A DNA stretch of 64,000 bases from a gamma proteobacterium HdN1 (GCA_000198515.1 FP929140.1:4376527-4440526), one strand, 5' to 3'. Shown: positions 26,719-35,595, counted from the stretch's first letter. Translations and numbers: made by a program. Notes: a model not told the origin generated them from the letters alone.

Positions 26719-28290
26719 ATGCCGAAATCCCCCCACGAGGCCGCCATGCCCATGCAACGCAAACGCCTGCCCATCGGCATCCAGACCTTCGCAAAAATCC
26801 GCGAGGATGACGCCTGCTACTACGTCGATAAAACACCGCTGGCGCTGCGACTGATTGCTCAAGGCACGCACTTTTTCCTCTCCCGCCCCCGCCGTTTTGG
26901 AAAGAGCCTGTTTCTGGACACGCTGAAAGAACTATTTGAAGGCAATGAAGCCTTGTTCAAAGGTTTGCACGCCGAAAACAACTGGGATTGGTCGGTAAAG
27001 TATCCGGTGGTTCGGATCAGTTTTGGCGGGGCGTCGCTGGCTTCGGTGGAGGATTTAGGGCGAAGTCTGCATACGCAATTCACCCTGCTGGAACAGGCAC
27101 AAGGCTGGACAGCGCAATTTCCCGACATTCGCAGCCGGTTTGTGTCGCTGATACAGCGCTTGGTAGAACATTTCGGCCAGCGTGTTGTGATCTTGGTGGA
27201 TGAATACGACAAACCCATTCTCGATCGAATCGAAGACCGCGAAATCGCCCTTGCCATGCGCGAAGCACTCAAAGATCTTTATTCTGTAATAAAAGATAAC
27301 GACGCGTACATTCGCTTTGCGTTTTTGACCGGCGTTTCGAAATTCAGCAAAGTGAGCCTATTTTCTGGGTTGAACAACCTCGAAGACATCACGCTAAGCG
27401 CAGAATACAGTGCCATCTGCGGTTATACCGATCCGGATGTAGACACGGTTTTTGCAGCCGAACTTGAGGGGCTGGATCGCGAAGAAATCAAGCGTTGGTA
27501 TAACGGCTACAACTGGTTGGGTGAAGCCGTTTACAATCCGTTTGATTTACTTCTGCTGTTTCGTAATCGCAGCTTCCGCCCTTGGTGGTTTGAAACCGGA
27601 ACCCCCAGTTTCTTGATCAAACTGCTGACTAAGCGCCACCAATTTACTCCCGCACTTGAAAACATGATTGCGCCGGAGACACTTCTTTCTACGTTTGACG
27701 TGGACAATATCCCCATTGAAGCCCTGATGTTTCAGGCGGGATATTTAACCATCCACGGGGTGAACGAAATCCCCGGGCTCACCCAGATCACCTTGGGCTA
27801 TCCAAACCTTGAGGTGCGTACAGCACTCAACGGAAGCTTGCTTCAGGCAACTACTGGGGACCATCGGAATTATGCAATCCACGCAGGCAAGCTTTATCAG
27901 CTATTGAAAGATAAAAACCTCCCCGCCATGCGCGATCTATTCCACGCCTTTTTTGCTACCATTCCGCACGAATGGTACCAAAATAGCCCCATCGCACAAT
28001 ATGAAGGCTACTGGGCCGGTATTTTCTACAGCCACTTCGCCGCTTTGGGATTGGATATAAAATTAGAAGACGCCACCAATCACGGCCGTATTGATATGAC
28101 GGTATGCTTTGAAGGGCATGTGTATTTGTTTGAATTCAAAGTGGTGGAGCTGGCACCTGAAGGCAAAGCGTTACAGCAGCTGAAGGATCGCGCCTATGCC
28201 GACAAATACCGAAACAATGGGCCGGTGCATTTGATTGGGGTGGAGTTTAGTAAGGATACGCGGAATATTGTGGGGTTTGAGGTGTGGTAG
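26719..28290 (+). CDS. AAA-ATPase-like / PD-(D/E)XK nuclease family protein
   Basis: This 523-residue protein pairs an N-terminal AAA-ATPase-like domain with a C-terminal PD-(D/E)XK nuclease-like domain, a common multi-copy family of unknown function in bacteria. Visible motifs: start LPIGIQTFAKIREDDACYYVDKT, Walker A-like SRPRRFGKSLFLDTL, Walker B VVILVDEYDKPI, and near the C terminus GRIDMTV followed by VYLFEFKV, the Asp and E-x-K of the nuclease fold. ATG 26719 is conserved in the truncated copy at 33706; ATG 26746 has a better placed GAGG. A near-identical 5' segment recurs at 33691-33958 in the same orientation, flanking the RHS gene. Roles in defence or recombination are only suggested. 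Confidence 0.85.
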   Translation: MPKSPHEAAMPMQRKRLPIGIQTFAKIREDDACYYVDKTPLALRLIAQGTHFFLSRPRRFGKSLFLDTLKELFEGNEALFKGLHAENNWDWSVKYPVVRISFGGASLASVEDLGRSLHTQFTLLEQAQGWTAQFPDIRSRFVSLIQRLVEHFGQRVVILVDEYDKPILDRIEDREIALAMREALKDLYSVIKDNDAYIRFAFLTGVSKFSKVSLFSGLNNLEDITLSAEYSAICGYTDPDVDTVFAAELEGLDREEIKRWYNGYNWLGEAVYNPFDLLLLFRNRSFRPWWFETGTPSFLIKLLTKRHQFTPALENMIAPETLLSTFDVDNIPIEALMFQAGYLTIHGVNEIPGLTQITLGYPNLEVRTALNGSLLQATTGDHRNYAIHAGKLYQLLKDKNLPAMRDLFHAFFATIPHEWYQNSPIAQYEGYWAGIFYSHFAALGLDIKLEDATNHGRIDMTVCFEGHVYLFEFKVVELAPEGKALQQLKDRAYADKYRNNGPVHLIGVEFSKDTRNIVGFEVW

Positions 28291-28305
28291 TGGGGCGAGC
28301 AATAA

Positions 28306-28350
28306 ACATGCACCTTGCTCCATCATCGCGAGGGAGCAAGGCGTTCATGT
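28306..28350. terminator. long inverted repeat between convergent genes
   Basis: CCTTGCTCC (28313-28321) pairs perfectly with GGAGCAAGG (28333-28341) around an 11-nt loop, with further ACATG/CATGT pairing outside. It lies between the stop of the AAA/nuclease gene and the end of the convergent small membrane protein gene. There is no T tract, so it may be a bidirectional transcript-end hairpin rather than a classical terminator. Confidence 0.45.
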
Positions 28351-28366
28351 GACGCAACATTACTGT

Positions 28367-28726
28367 TTACGGACGTTTTTGGGTGTCATCCTTGTATTTA
28401 TTTTTGGATTTTAGCCATTCCTGCCACGGATCCTTATATGTTTTTTTAGATTCTAGCCATGCCAGCCACGCGCATATATTAAACCCAACACCACAAGAAG
28501 CAGATATCAAAACAATCTTAGCAATATCAGAAAGTTCGGATATTTCCACTGGGCTAGTTACAACGCCCACCACATCCCCTATTGTCAATCCGTATAACGC
28601 AGGAAGCACCCGAAACAACCAACTTTTTTCCCAGCGCCAAGCGCTAATTGCTACTGGAATAATATAGCTAAATATAAATACACCGATAATTAATTCTCTA
28701 TGGGAAAGATAATCCGATCCTGTCAT
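28367..28726 (-). CDS. small membrane protein directly downstream of the RHS gene (candidate immunity protein)
   Basis: From ATG 28726 the product is 119 residues with three hydrophobic spans (around 11-30 LIIGVFIFSYIIPVAISAW, 36-56 and 68-92). A charged C-terminal tail carries a duplicated ten-residue unit: WLESKKTYKD then WLKSKNKYKD. It starts 4 nt after the RHS stop codon on the same strand. RHS toxins are normally followed by the cognate immunity gene, so immunity is the contextual guess; I recognise no family. The frame extends to 28825 inside the RHS gene, but the later ATG fits the operon spacing. Confidence 0.6.
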   Translation of the reverse strand: MTGSDYLSHRELIIGVFIFSYIIPVAISAWRWEKSWLFRVLPALYGLTIGDVVGVVTSPVEISELSDIAKIVLISASCGVGFNICAWLAWLESKKTYKDPWQEWLKSKNKYKDDTQKRP

Positions 28727-28730
28727 CTGA

Positions 28731-31700
28731 TTACCATTGCGTAACGCTGCTAATCGCAGCGCCAAGCCCAAGCCCTTCACATTCATCTTCAGTGCTGCCG
28801 CAGCGACCCTCCTTACTAAGGTCATAATTTAGACCCTTTTTCAACGCAAACCCGACTGGGAGCGTTTTAGTAAAATAAATATATCTCATTTGCGCTACAG
28901 TAAGCCCCGCCGGCCCAGCCTGCCCACGAATGAGATTCCCAATCAATCCTGGACTTACAAATCCCATCGCACCAGAGACAGCGACGTCAAGCCAATCCAC
29001 ACAGCGAACTGAGCGCCAAAAATCGTGCGAGACATAGAGGTTAGCTCCAAATTGCGCGACAAGATTCACCGTTGCCCCCATTACTAGGCCCGGCACCCCA
29101 AATTCCCCATCCGGATCCACATTCAAAACCGGATTCTGATACCCATAACCATAGGTATTGATGCCACCATCCAACCCAATCGGATCACTCTGCACATACC
29201 GCCCCACCCGTGCATCATAATCCCGCATCAAGTTGTACGCTAAACCCGTCTCCCCATCAAAATACTGCCCCGGAAACCGAATCGGCTGGCGTACGGTGTT
29301 AACAACCTCCTCCGTCTCCCCAAACGGTTTTCTTACCCCTTCCCAGACCACGGTTTTATTCTGATCCGTCACCAGTGTCGGCGTGTTCAAATGATCGGTG
29401 TGGACGTAGTAAATCTGCTCCGCTTGGCTGGTGTTAGCGCCCATCAGGCTCAGGCCGCAGAGCAACAAGCACGCTGTGCTGATCGTGTTTTTACGGTTGA
29501 GAGCGCGCTTGGCAGTAAGGCTACGCAAGCTCAGCATAGCAGTGAGGAAGGCCATTATCCAGAGGCCGAAGGCACCACCAAATGCAGCCGTTGCGCTGTT
29601 ATTATCGGTGTTGCTTTCTTCAGAGCTTGTTGTAACGCTCGCACTGAAGTTTTCTTTGGCTTTTTGGCCTTTGCTGGCAATCAGGGTTACCGTTGCAGTT
29701 TGGCCCGCACTGACGGTGCCGAGATCACAACTGCTGCCATCTTCGGTACAGATGCCTTGGCTGGCCGTGTAGCTGACCAAGTTCACATCCGTTGCTGGGA
29801 AGGTGTTGGTGAGCACGACATTTTCAGCAGCGCTGCCACCGGCGTTCTGGACATTGACCTTGTACGTGACCTGATAACGACCATCCGGCTGTTTCACGGA
29901 ATTTCCGGTGGCGCCTTTCAAGGTAATAGCAAGATCGGCTTTTGTGCCTGTGTCTGGATTAGTTGTAGTATCGGCATCGACCATTGCCAGTAATTTATTT
30001 CCGAGGTAAACGTAATCACGAATTGCGCTGCCATCTTGATGATGCTCGGCCAGCAGTTGATGATTGGGGCCATAGATAAACTGCGTGGTTTTTCCGTCAA
30101 TTGTTTTGGAAATACGCTCGCCCAAGTGGTTATAGCGATATTCGGCAATTACTGCTGGCCCGCTCAGGACTTGCGTGAGGCGGTTGGCGGCATTATAAAC
30201 GTAGGTGTAACGCTCATCTTGCGTGAGGTTACCGGCGGCGCTGTACTGGAAGCTACGGTTCTGGCCACCCTGCCCACTGGCGTTCACTTGGGTAAGGCGG
30301 TGAGTGTTGGCCGGATATTGGTAGCTTTCGGTAAAGTTTTGGCCGTCGCTTGCGTTGGTTTGCGCTTGCGATACGCGGTTGCCGGTGAGGTCGTACTGAT
30401 ACGCTAGCGTGCCGTACTGGCCTTGCGCTTGGCTCAAACGCCCGTTGGGATCGTAGCTAAAGAGTTGGCTGCGAGCTGGGGTTTTCGCATCGGTCAGGTG
30501 ATCCAGTTCGTTGGCGAGGTTAAAGCCGTATTGCAGGTTTCGAACGTCTGTGCTGCCTGAACGGGTCTGGATGGTTTCCGGCTGGTAGTGGGTGTCGTAG
30601 CTGAGAGTTTCCGTTAGGCCATTGCCCCAAGTAAATCCGGTAAGGGGGCCGAAGGGTTCGTAGCTTAGGTTATTTGCGAGGGTCGTCCAGCTTTTACTGC
30701 TGTTTTCGCGGCTGCGGAGTTGGTGGATGCGTCCTTTATTGTCGTAGCCATAGCTAAGCTCTCGTCCGCTGGGGTAGGTGAGCGTTGCAAGCTGGCCTGC
30801 GACGTTATACGTGTAGGTGGTTTGGAAGGTTTTGCCTTCCTGTACCCGCACGTCATTCGTGATATTACCAAGTGCATCGTAGGCCCATTGGATTTTGTCG
30901 CCGTTGGCAACGATTGCCGAAGTTAAGCGGCCTTTTCCTTTGTTGGCAATGGAACCATTTGCCGTTGGAAGACTGGTTTCGTCGTATTTTAGGCTGACGT
31001 TGTCTTGCGCACTGGCCGGATATTGCATTTCGGTCAGGCGATTGAGGGCGTCATAGCTGTATTTTGTAACGCTGTTGCGGGCGTCGGTTTTCTGGATCAG
31101 GTTATCGGCCAGGTCATAACGATACACTGTAGTGCCGCGATCTGGGCTGGTTTCTTGGATTTTTCGGCCAAAGCCATCTACTACCCATGCGGTGGTTAAG
31201 CCGTTGGGATCGGTGATCGAGACAAGCTGATCTTGCGCATTATATTCGTATTGGGTGGCACCGGTATCGCGCTCGGTTTGAGTGCGCAGACGGTTGAGCC
31301 CATCGAAAGCGCGGAGAATGGGTTGCTGATAGGCATCCGTAATCCGGACAAGATTGCCGTTTTCGTCGTATTGGTTGGTTTCAAGTACTTGATCCTGAAC
31401 ACCGAAGCTTTTCCAGAGCCGTCCCAGATCGTCAAATTCCTGATGGACGAGTCTGCGCAAGCTGCCGCTGCTGGAGAGGATACGTTCGATACGATGGGCG
31501 CCTTGAGCGGTGAGCTCGTATTCAATACGCTCGTTATCTTGTGTGGAGATGGCTTGCAGGCGATGAGCAGCATCGTACTGATAATTCAGTTGAGTGCCGG
31601 TGGGTAAAGTAACTTGCGTCACTTGCCCGACTAGGTCATAGGCGTAGGTGGTGGTGACACTGCCTTGGGGCGTGACGACAGTGCGGCTTTTAAGCCAGCC

Positions 31701-32207
31701 GCGCGGGGTGTAGGCTAGCTGAGTCACGGTTCCATTAGGATCGACGATCGTTTTGGGGAGGCCCTCGGCAGAGAATTCGGTAACTTCATTCACCAGCGGC
31801 GCACCAGTACCGTTCTGCTGTTCAACCCGATAGATTCGGCCTGCTGGATTGACGTGTTGAACCGTGATGTCGTTTACATCCGTGCGCGGCCCATCGACCG
31901 TTACGGTGGCAACCTTCAGGTTGGCAGGCGCATCATGGTAGGTGTACGAATAACTCCAAGTGCGGCTGAGCCCTTGCGTTGCATAGGGCGCACTGTGAGT
32001 GGTCGTGTCGATTTCGGTACGGCTTGCGAGCCTGCCAAGGCCGTCACCTTGAGTGTACGTAAAGCGTGTGGTTTTACCCGGTGCGCGGATTTCTTTGATG
32101 GTGCCGCCGGGATACCAGTCGGTTTCCGTTGTACGCTGTTCGGGCTGGCCGACCGCTTCGGTCCGGCGGATTTCCTGACCCTTGGCGTTATGATCAAGGT
32201 CGGTCAC
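28731..32207 (-). CDS. RHS-repeat protein, main part (reading frame broken from its N-terminal part)
   Basis: This 1158-residue frame carries many YD repeats (for example YDLVGQVTQVTLPTGTQLNY, YDALNRLTEMQYP). It ends with the RHS core signature RDYDARVGRYVQSDPIGLDGG and NPVLNVDPDG, followed by a 110-residue C-terminal region that is Gly-rich and hydrophobic. Between two core repeats lies an unusual insert: a DUF11 domain (about 29600-29945), a hydrophobic segment plus basic residues (29530-29575), and a signal-peptide-like segment ending SQAEQ (29430-29483), after which the core resumes at IYYVHTDHLNTP. The annotated GTG start is artificial: the frame is open upstream to about 32330, where it joins the N-terminal ORF through an apparent 1-nt deletion. 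RHS proteins are secreted or surface-exposed polymorphic toxins; no toxin family was recognised here. Confidence 0.8.
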   Translation of the reverse strand: MTDLDHNAKGQEIRRTEAVGQPEQRTTETDWYPGGTIKEIRAPGKTTRFTYTQGDGLGRLASRTEIDTTTHSAPYATQGLSRTWSYSYTYHDAPANLKVATVTVDGPRTDVNDITVQHVNPAGRIYRVEQQNGTGAPLVNEVTEFSAEGLPKTIVDPNGTVTQLAYTPRGWLKSRTVVTPQGSVTTTYAYDLVGQVTQVTLPTGTQLNYQYDAAHRLQAISTQDNERIEYELTAQGAHRIERILSSSGSLRRLVHQEFDDLGRLWKSFGVQDQVLETNQYDENGNLVRITDAYQQPILRAFDGLNRLRTQTERDTGATQYEYNAQDQLVSITDPNGLTTAWVVDGFGRKIQETSPDRGTTVYRYDLADNLIQKTDARNSVTKYSYDALNRLTEMQYPASAQDNVSLKYDETSLPTANGSIANKGKGRLTSAIVANGDKIQWAYDALGNITNDVRVQEGKTFQTTYTYNVAGQLATLTYPSGRELSYGYDNKGRIHQLRSRENSSKSWTTLANNLSYEPFGPLTGFTWGNGLTETLSYDTHYQPETIQTRSGSTDVRNLQYGFNLANELDHLTDAKTPARSQLFSYDPNGRLSQAQGQYGTLAYQYDLTGNRVSQAQTNASDGQNFTESYQYPANTHRLTQVNASGQGGQNRSFQYSAAGNLTQDERYTYVYNAANRLTQVLSGPAVIAEYRYNHLGERISKTIDGKTTQFIYGPNHQLLAEHHQDGSAIRDYVYLGNKLLAMVDADTTTNPDTGTKADLAITLKGATGNSVKQPDGRYQVTYKVNVQNAGGSAAENVVLTNTFPATDVNLVSYTASQGICTEDGSSCDLGTVSAGQTATVTLIASKGQKAKENFSASVTTSSEESNTDNNSATAAFGGAFGLWIMAFLTAMLSLRSLTAKRALNRKNTISTACLLLCGLSLMGANTSQAEQIYYVHTDHLNTPTLVTDQNKTVVWEGVRKPFGETEEVVNTVRQPIRFPGQYFDGETGLAYNLMRDYDARVGRYVQSDPIGLDGGINTYGYGYQNPVLNVDPDGEFGVPGLVMGATVNLVAQFGANLYVSHDFWRSVRCVDWLDVAVSGAMGFVSPGLIGNLIRGQAGPAGLTVAQMRYIYFTKTLPVGFALKKGLNYDLSKEGRCGSTEDECEGLGLGAAISSVTQW

Positions 32208-33463
32208 AAATCCGCGACCATCGGTAATTTTGTCCTGGAAGCCTTTTGCGTCGTAGCTATAGGTGCTGTTGGTGGCACCGCAGTTGAGCGTAGCATCGCC
32301 GGTGACGGACTTGAGCTGGGCGTTAAACCCGCCTTCTCGACCCGATCCCCTAGGCTCAAGGGCGTATAGAGGGAGGTCGGAGAAAAAGTGCCGCTTCCAT
32401 ACCGGTATTCCAACACCTCCATCCGATCAGCGCCCCCGGCATGTTCGGTGGAGACGGCAAGCCCTTGGCTGTTATAGGTAAAGGTCGCAAAGCGGTTACC
32501 GTTTTCATCCACAATTCCGGTCAGGGCTAAGGGGAACCGGGTGTCTTCGTAGAGGTATTCCTTGCAGCTGCTTTCTGCGCCGCTTGCGCCAGAAAAGCAG
32601 ACCTTGGATAAAATCTCCACTTCCGTGACGACCGACGTAACCTTGTCTACTACCGACGCGATTTTGTATTCGTACGAGAAGGTTTTATCGCCCGGCGCGG
32701 TGATCGCTTGAATTTTTCCATCCGGATAGTAGGCAAATCCGAGAGCGTTACCAAAATCATCCGCAACGGAGGCCAGTTGACCTGTGGCGTTATAAACGTA
32801 GGTGTGTTTTCGAAAGGCTGCGTCTTCCTTCCACCAGAGTTTCGACTCGAATCGCTTGTTACTGTCGAGTTCGCTCTGTTTGAAATGATAATATTCTACT
32901 GAACCATCACTCAAGGAGAGTTCGTAAATATCACGCTCAGCGTCGTACTCCATGGCTGTCAACGCATTGCCGCTGCCACTTTGAGTGGGCTGGGTCGTGC
33001 CGTCTTCACCGCTCCAGACGTATTTCCAAGTTTCGCCGGTCGGCCGCTGTACAACGGCATAACGCTTGCCAGCATCTAGGTAGCTTACGATTTTAGCCTC
33101 GCCAAAGCCTGCCCATTTAGCGCCAAACTCGGGACTGATCTCGGAGGAGAGGCTGTTATAGCTGCGCCGGATCTCCAGCGGAAAATCGCCACCGGTGGAA
33201 TAATCCACTTCTTGCTGCATCTTTGCGCCGGTGAGGATATCAATGGGGTTGCCTTTGGGGCACTGAGCGGTAGCGCCCGCGCACTCAGCAAGACAGTAGT
33301 TTTTACGCTCAGAGTGGGTGCACACAAAGCCATTGCTGGGAATGCCCGCATCGCAAATCTGGATACAAGCACTGATATCGATATCGCGATGAACCTTGGC
33401 GTTCGAGACGTTGCAGGCCGCATTCAAAAGGCCGGAATGGCCGAGAAGCAGTGCGGCAGACAC
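32204..33463 (-). CDS. RHS protein, N-terminal part (frameshifted before the main repeat region)
   Basis: This frame has a hydrophobic leader (SAALLLGHSGLLNA, then a cysteine-rich segment with CIQICDAG and CTHSERKNYCLAECAG). The DUF6531-like start of RHS proteins follows: GNPIDILTGAKMQQEVDYS and PLEIRRSYNS, then YD-type repeats. Around 32328 the natural continuation KAGFNAQLKSVTGDATLNC is in another frame, one base away in a GGG run; this ORF then reads about 42 unrelated residues to 32204. The GTG start at 33463 has no ribosome binding site and a signal peptide without its basic n-region. A better start (AAGGA, 8 nt, GTG-AAA-ATG at 33538-33546) lies beyond a heptanucleotide repeat and is out of frame at the present copy number. 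Confidence 0.72.
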   Translation of the reverse strand: MSAALLLGHSGLLNAACNVSNAKVHRDIDISACIQICDAGIPSNGFVCTHSERKNYCLAECAGATAQCPKGNPIDILTGAKMQQEVDYSTGGDFPLEIRRSYNSLSSEISPEFGAKWAGFGEAKIVSYLDAGKRYAVVQRPTGETWKYVWSGEDGTTQPTQSGSGNALTAMEYDAERDIYELSLSDGSVEYYHFKQSELDSNKRFESKLWWKEDAAFRKHTYVYNATGQLASVADDFGNALGFAYYPDGKIQAITAPGDKTFSYEYKIASVVDKVTSVVTEVEILSKVCFSGASGAESSCKEYLYEDTRFPLALTGIVDENGNRFATFTYNSQGLAVSTEHAGGADRMEVLEYRYGSGTFSPTSLYTPLSLGDRVEKAGLTPSSSPSPAMLRSTAVPPTAPIATTQKASRTKLPMVADL

Positions 33464-33492
33464 GGCAAGGCTGAGGCGGCTAATTAAAAACC

Positions 33493-33531
33493 GTGGGCTG
33501 TGGGCTGTGGGCTGTGGGCTGTGGGCTGTGG
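33493..33531. repeat. heptanucleotide tandem repeat (GTGGGCT)x5 at the RHS 5' end
   Basis: Five perfect GTGGGCT units (33493-33527) and a partial sixth lie between the likely RBS/start region and the signal-peptide codons of the RHS gene. Seven is not a multiple of three, so each gain or loss shifts frame. With five copies the upstream ATG (33542-33544 region) meets a TAA after 16 codons; with six or three copies it reads into the signal peptide. This is the layout of phase-variable contingency loci. Confidence 0.75.
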
Positions 33532-33705
33532 CATTTTCACGTGTATCATCCTTGGGGCGTTTTTTATTTTTACTTCCTGACGTTAGCTTAGGCAGGGTAC
33601 ATCGCTGGCAGACGGCCGTCTGTTACGAAATGTAATCTTGAGAAGCGCATCTCATCAGGCGCGCAAAGCCCCCGCAAACCACGAACACACCCCATCTATG
33701 CTACC

Positions 33706-34020
33706 ATGCAGAACTCCCCCCACGAGGCCGCCCCATCCATGCAACGCAAACGCCTGCCCATCGGCATCCAGACCTTCGCCAAAATTCGCGAAAATGACGC
33801 CTGCTACTATGTAGACAAAACCCCGCTGGCGCTGCGGCCAATCGCTCAAGGCACGCACTTTTTTCTCTCCCGCCCGCGCCGTTTTGGCAAAAGCCTGTTT
33901 CTGGGTACGCTAAAAGAGCTGTTCGAAGGCAACGAAGTCTTATTCAAAGGCTTGTATGCGAAAGATTGTGGGATAACCAGAATACCCAAGGAACGCGCGA
34001 ACGGCGCATACTTTTCATAA
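33706..34020 (+). pseudogene. truncated copy of the AAA-ATPase/PD-(D/E)XK gene
   Basis: The first about 85 residues (QRKRLPIGIQTFAKIRENDA, YYVDKTPLAL, SRPRRFGKSLFLGTLKELFEGNE) are nearly identical to the gene at 26719, including the Walker A-like motif. Similarity ends at about 33958 (KGLYAK), and the frame continues through unrelated sequence to a TAA at 34018-34020. The Walker B and nuclease parts are missing, so this is a remnant. Homology also includes about 15 nt upstream of the ATG. It lies on the far side of the RHS locus from the full copy, in direct orientation, and ends 9 nt before bioA. Confidence 0.8.
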
Positions 34021-34029
34021 GAAGATTCC

Positions 34030-35412
34030 ATGTCTATCGAGCCCACGCCATACCAAAACGCCACCAATCAAAGCATCAGCGAACGTGATCTACGCCATGT
34101 CTGGCACCCGTGCACCCAGATGAAAGACCACCAGTGGCTACCCATGATTCCGATTCGCAGCGGCAAAGGCGTGTGGCTGGAAGACTTCGACGGCAACCGT
34201 TATATCGACGCGGTCAGCTCATGGTGGGTGAATCTTTTTGGGCACACCCACCCCTATATCGCCAGCGCCGTAAAAAATCAGTTAGACACATTGGAGCATG
34301 TGATCTTCGGTGGCTTTACGCATGAACCCGTGGTGAAGCTCTCCGAACGCTTGGTAAAACTTGCACCCAAAGGTTTAACCCGTTGTTTTTATGCGGATAT
34401 TGGTTCAGCGGCAGTGGAAGTCGCACTCAAAATGAGCTTTCACTACTGGTACAACACCGGTAAACGCAAGAAAACCCGCTTCATCACCTTGGGCAACAGC
34501 TATCACGGCGAAACCCTTGGGGCACTCGCCGTGGGCGACGTCGAGCTCTACAAAGAAACCTATCAGCCCCTATTGATGACCCCCATCACCGCCCCCTCCC
34601 CCGACTGTTACTTCCGCGAAGAAGGCGAATCTTGGGAAGCCTACAGCCTGCGCCAGTGCGAGGCGATGGAGGCGCTAATGGCCAAGCATCACGAAGAAGT
34701 CTGCGCCGTGATCGTTGAACCCCTGATCCAGTGCGCGGGGAGCATGCGGATGTACCACCCCGCCTACCTCACCCGCTTACGCGCCCTCTGCAACCACTAC
34801 GGAATCCACCTGATTGCCGACGAAATCGCCGTCGGCTTTGGTCGCACAGGCACCCTGTTTGCCTGTGAGCAGGCGCATATCACCCCAGATTTTATGTGCC
34901 TATCCAAAGGCTTAACCGGCGGGTTCCTGCCGCTTGCCGTCGTGATGACCACCGACACCGTCTACGATGCGTTTTACGATGAATACAGCACCCTAAAAGC
35001 CTTCCTGCACTCCCATAGCTACACCGGCAACCCGCTCGCCTGTAGCGCCGCGCTGGCCACGCTGGATCTGTTTGAACAAAGCCCCGTTCTTGAGCGAAAC
35101 CGCGAGCTTGCCGCGCACATGGCCAAAGCCACCGAACACTTCCGCGATCACCCTCACGTTGCCGAAGTGCGCCAAACCGGTATGGTGCTCGCGATTGAAA
35201 TGGTGAAAGACAAGGCCAGCCGCACCGCCTACCCTTGGCAAGAGCGGCGCGGTCTGCGTGTCTACCAACACGCCCTCAAGCACCAAGCACTGCTACGCCC
35301 GCTGGGCTCTGTGGTCTACTTTATGCCGCCTTATGTGATTAGTGAGAGCGAAATCGACCAATTAGCCCAAGTCGCATGGGACGGAGTCCAGCTTGCTACA
35401 CTCGGGGGCTAG
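34030..35412 (+). CDS. bioA: adenosylmethionine-8-amino-7-oxononanoate aminotransferase
   Basis: BioA is the PLP enzyme that makes 7,8-diaminopelargonate in biotin synthesis using S-adenosylmethionine as amino donor. The 460-residue protein shows the BioA start RDLRHVWHPCTQMKDHQ, AVSSWWVNLFGHTHPYI, LGNSYHGETLGALAVGD, LIADEIAVGFGRTGTLFAC, and the PLP lysine in CLSKGLTGGFLPLAV. The WW pair and HPCTQM motif distinguish BioA from other class III aminotransferases. No other biotin gene is adjacent, so the pathway is dispersed here. The gene seems intact despite lying next to the repeat-flanked RHS locus. Confidence 0.95.
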   Translation: MSIEPTPYQNATNQSISERDLRHVWHPCTQMKDHQWLPMIPIRSGKGVWLEDFDGNRYIDAVSSWWVNLFGHTHPYIASAVKNQLDTLEHVIFGGFTHEPVVKLSERLVKLAPKGLTRCFYADIGSAAVEVALKMSFHYWYNTGKRKKTRFITLGNSYHGETLGALAVGDVELYKETYQPLLMTPITAPSPDCYFREEGESWEAYSLRQCEAMEALMAKHHEEVCAVIVEPLIQCAGSMRMYHPAYLTRLRALCNHYGIHLIADEIAVGFGRTGTLFACEQAHITPDFMCLSKGLTGGFLPLAVVMTTDTVYDAFYDEYSTLKAFLHSHSYTGNPLACSAALATLDLFEQSPVLERNRELAAHMAKATEHFRDHPHVAEVRQTGMVLAIEMVKDKASRTAYPWQERRGLRVYQHALKHQALLRPLGSVVYFMPPYVISESEIDQLAQVAWDGVQLATLGG

Positions 35413-35502
35413 CCCAATCTGATCAAACGATGCACAACATATTTCTAACAAAGCGCTACCGAGCGACGATACTCGCCCGAGGCGTTTTTTGATATCTTTT
35501 CG

Positions 35503-35520
35503 CGCTAACAAGCGTTAGCG
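35503..35520. promoter_or_regulatory. inverted repeat upstream of the TonB receptor gene
   Basis: CGCTAACAAGCGTTAGCG has perfect 7-bp arms around AAGC. It lies 76 nt before the TonB-dependent receptor start and after a short CGCC-CGA-GGCG-TTTTTT stem that might end the bioA transcript (about 35475-35490). An operator or leader hairpin is possible; no known regulator motif was recognised. Confidence 0.35.
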
Positions 35521-35595
35521 ATTCGTCGCAACCTCATTTTTTGCTAGGGCATCAGCCCAACGAGCCAATCGTTTTGCGAGAGAACCTTCAACGCA

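Noticed and set aside
32204-32210. Independent start (GTG near 32207) for the main RHS ORF with a stop/start overlap
   Set aside because: The frame continues upstream as clear RHS sequence (GFNAQLKSVTGDATLNC) to about 32330, so the overlap is a by-product of the frameshift.
33493-33531. Array of short repeats as a CRISPR or origin iteron set
   Set aside because: Seven-base units without spacers at a gene start fit a simple-sequence repeat, not a CRISPR or replication origin.
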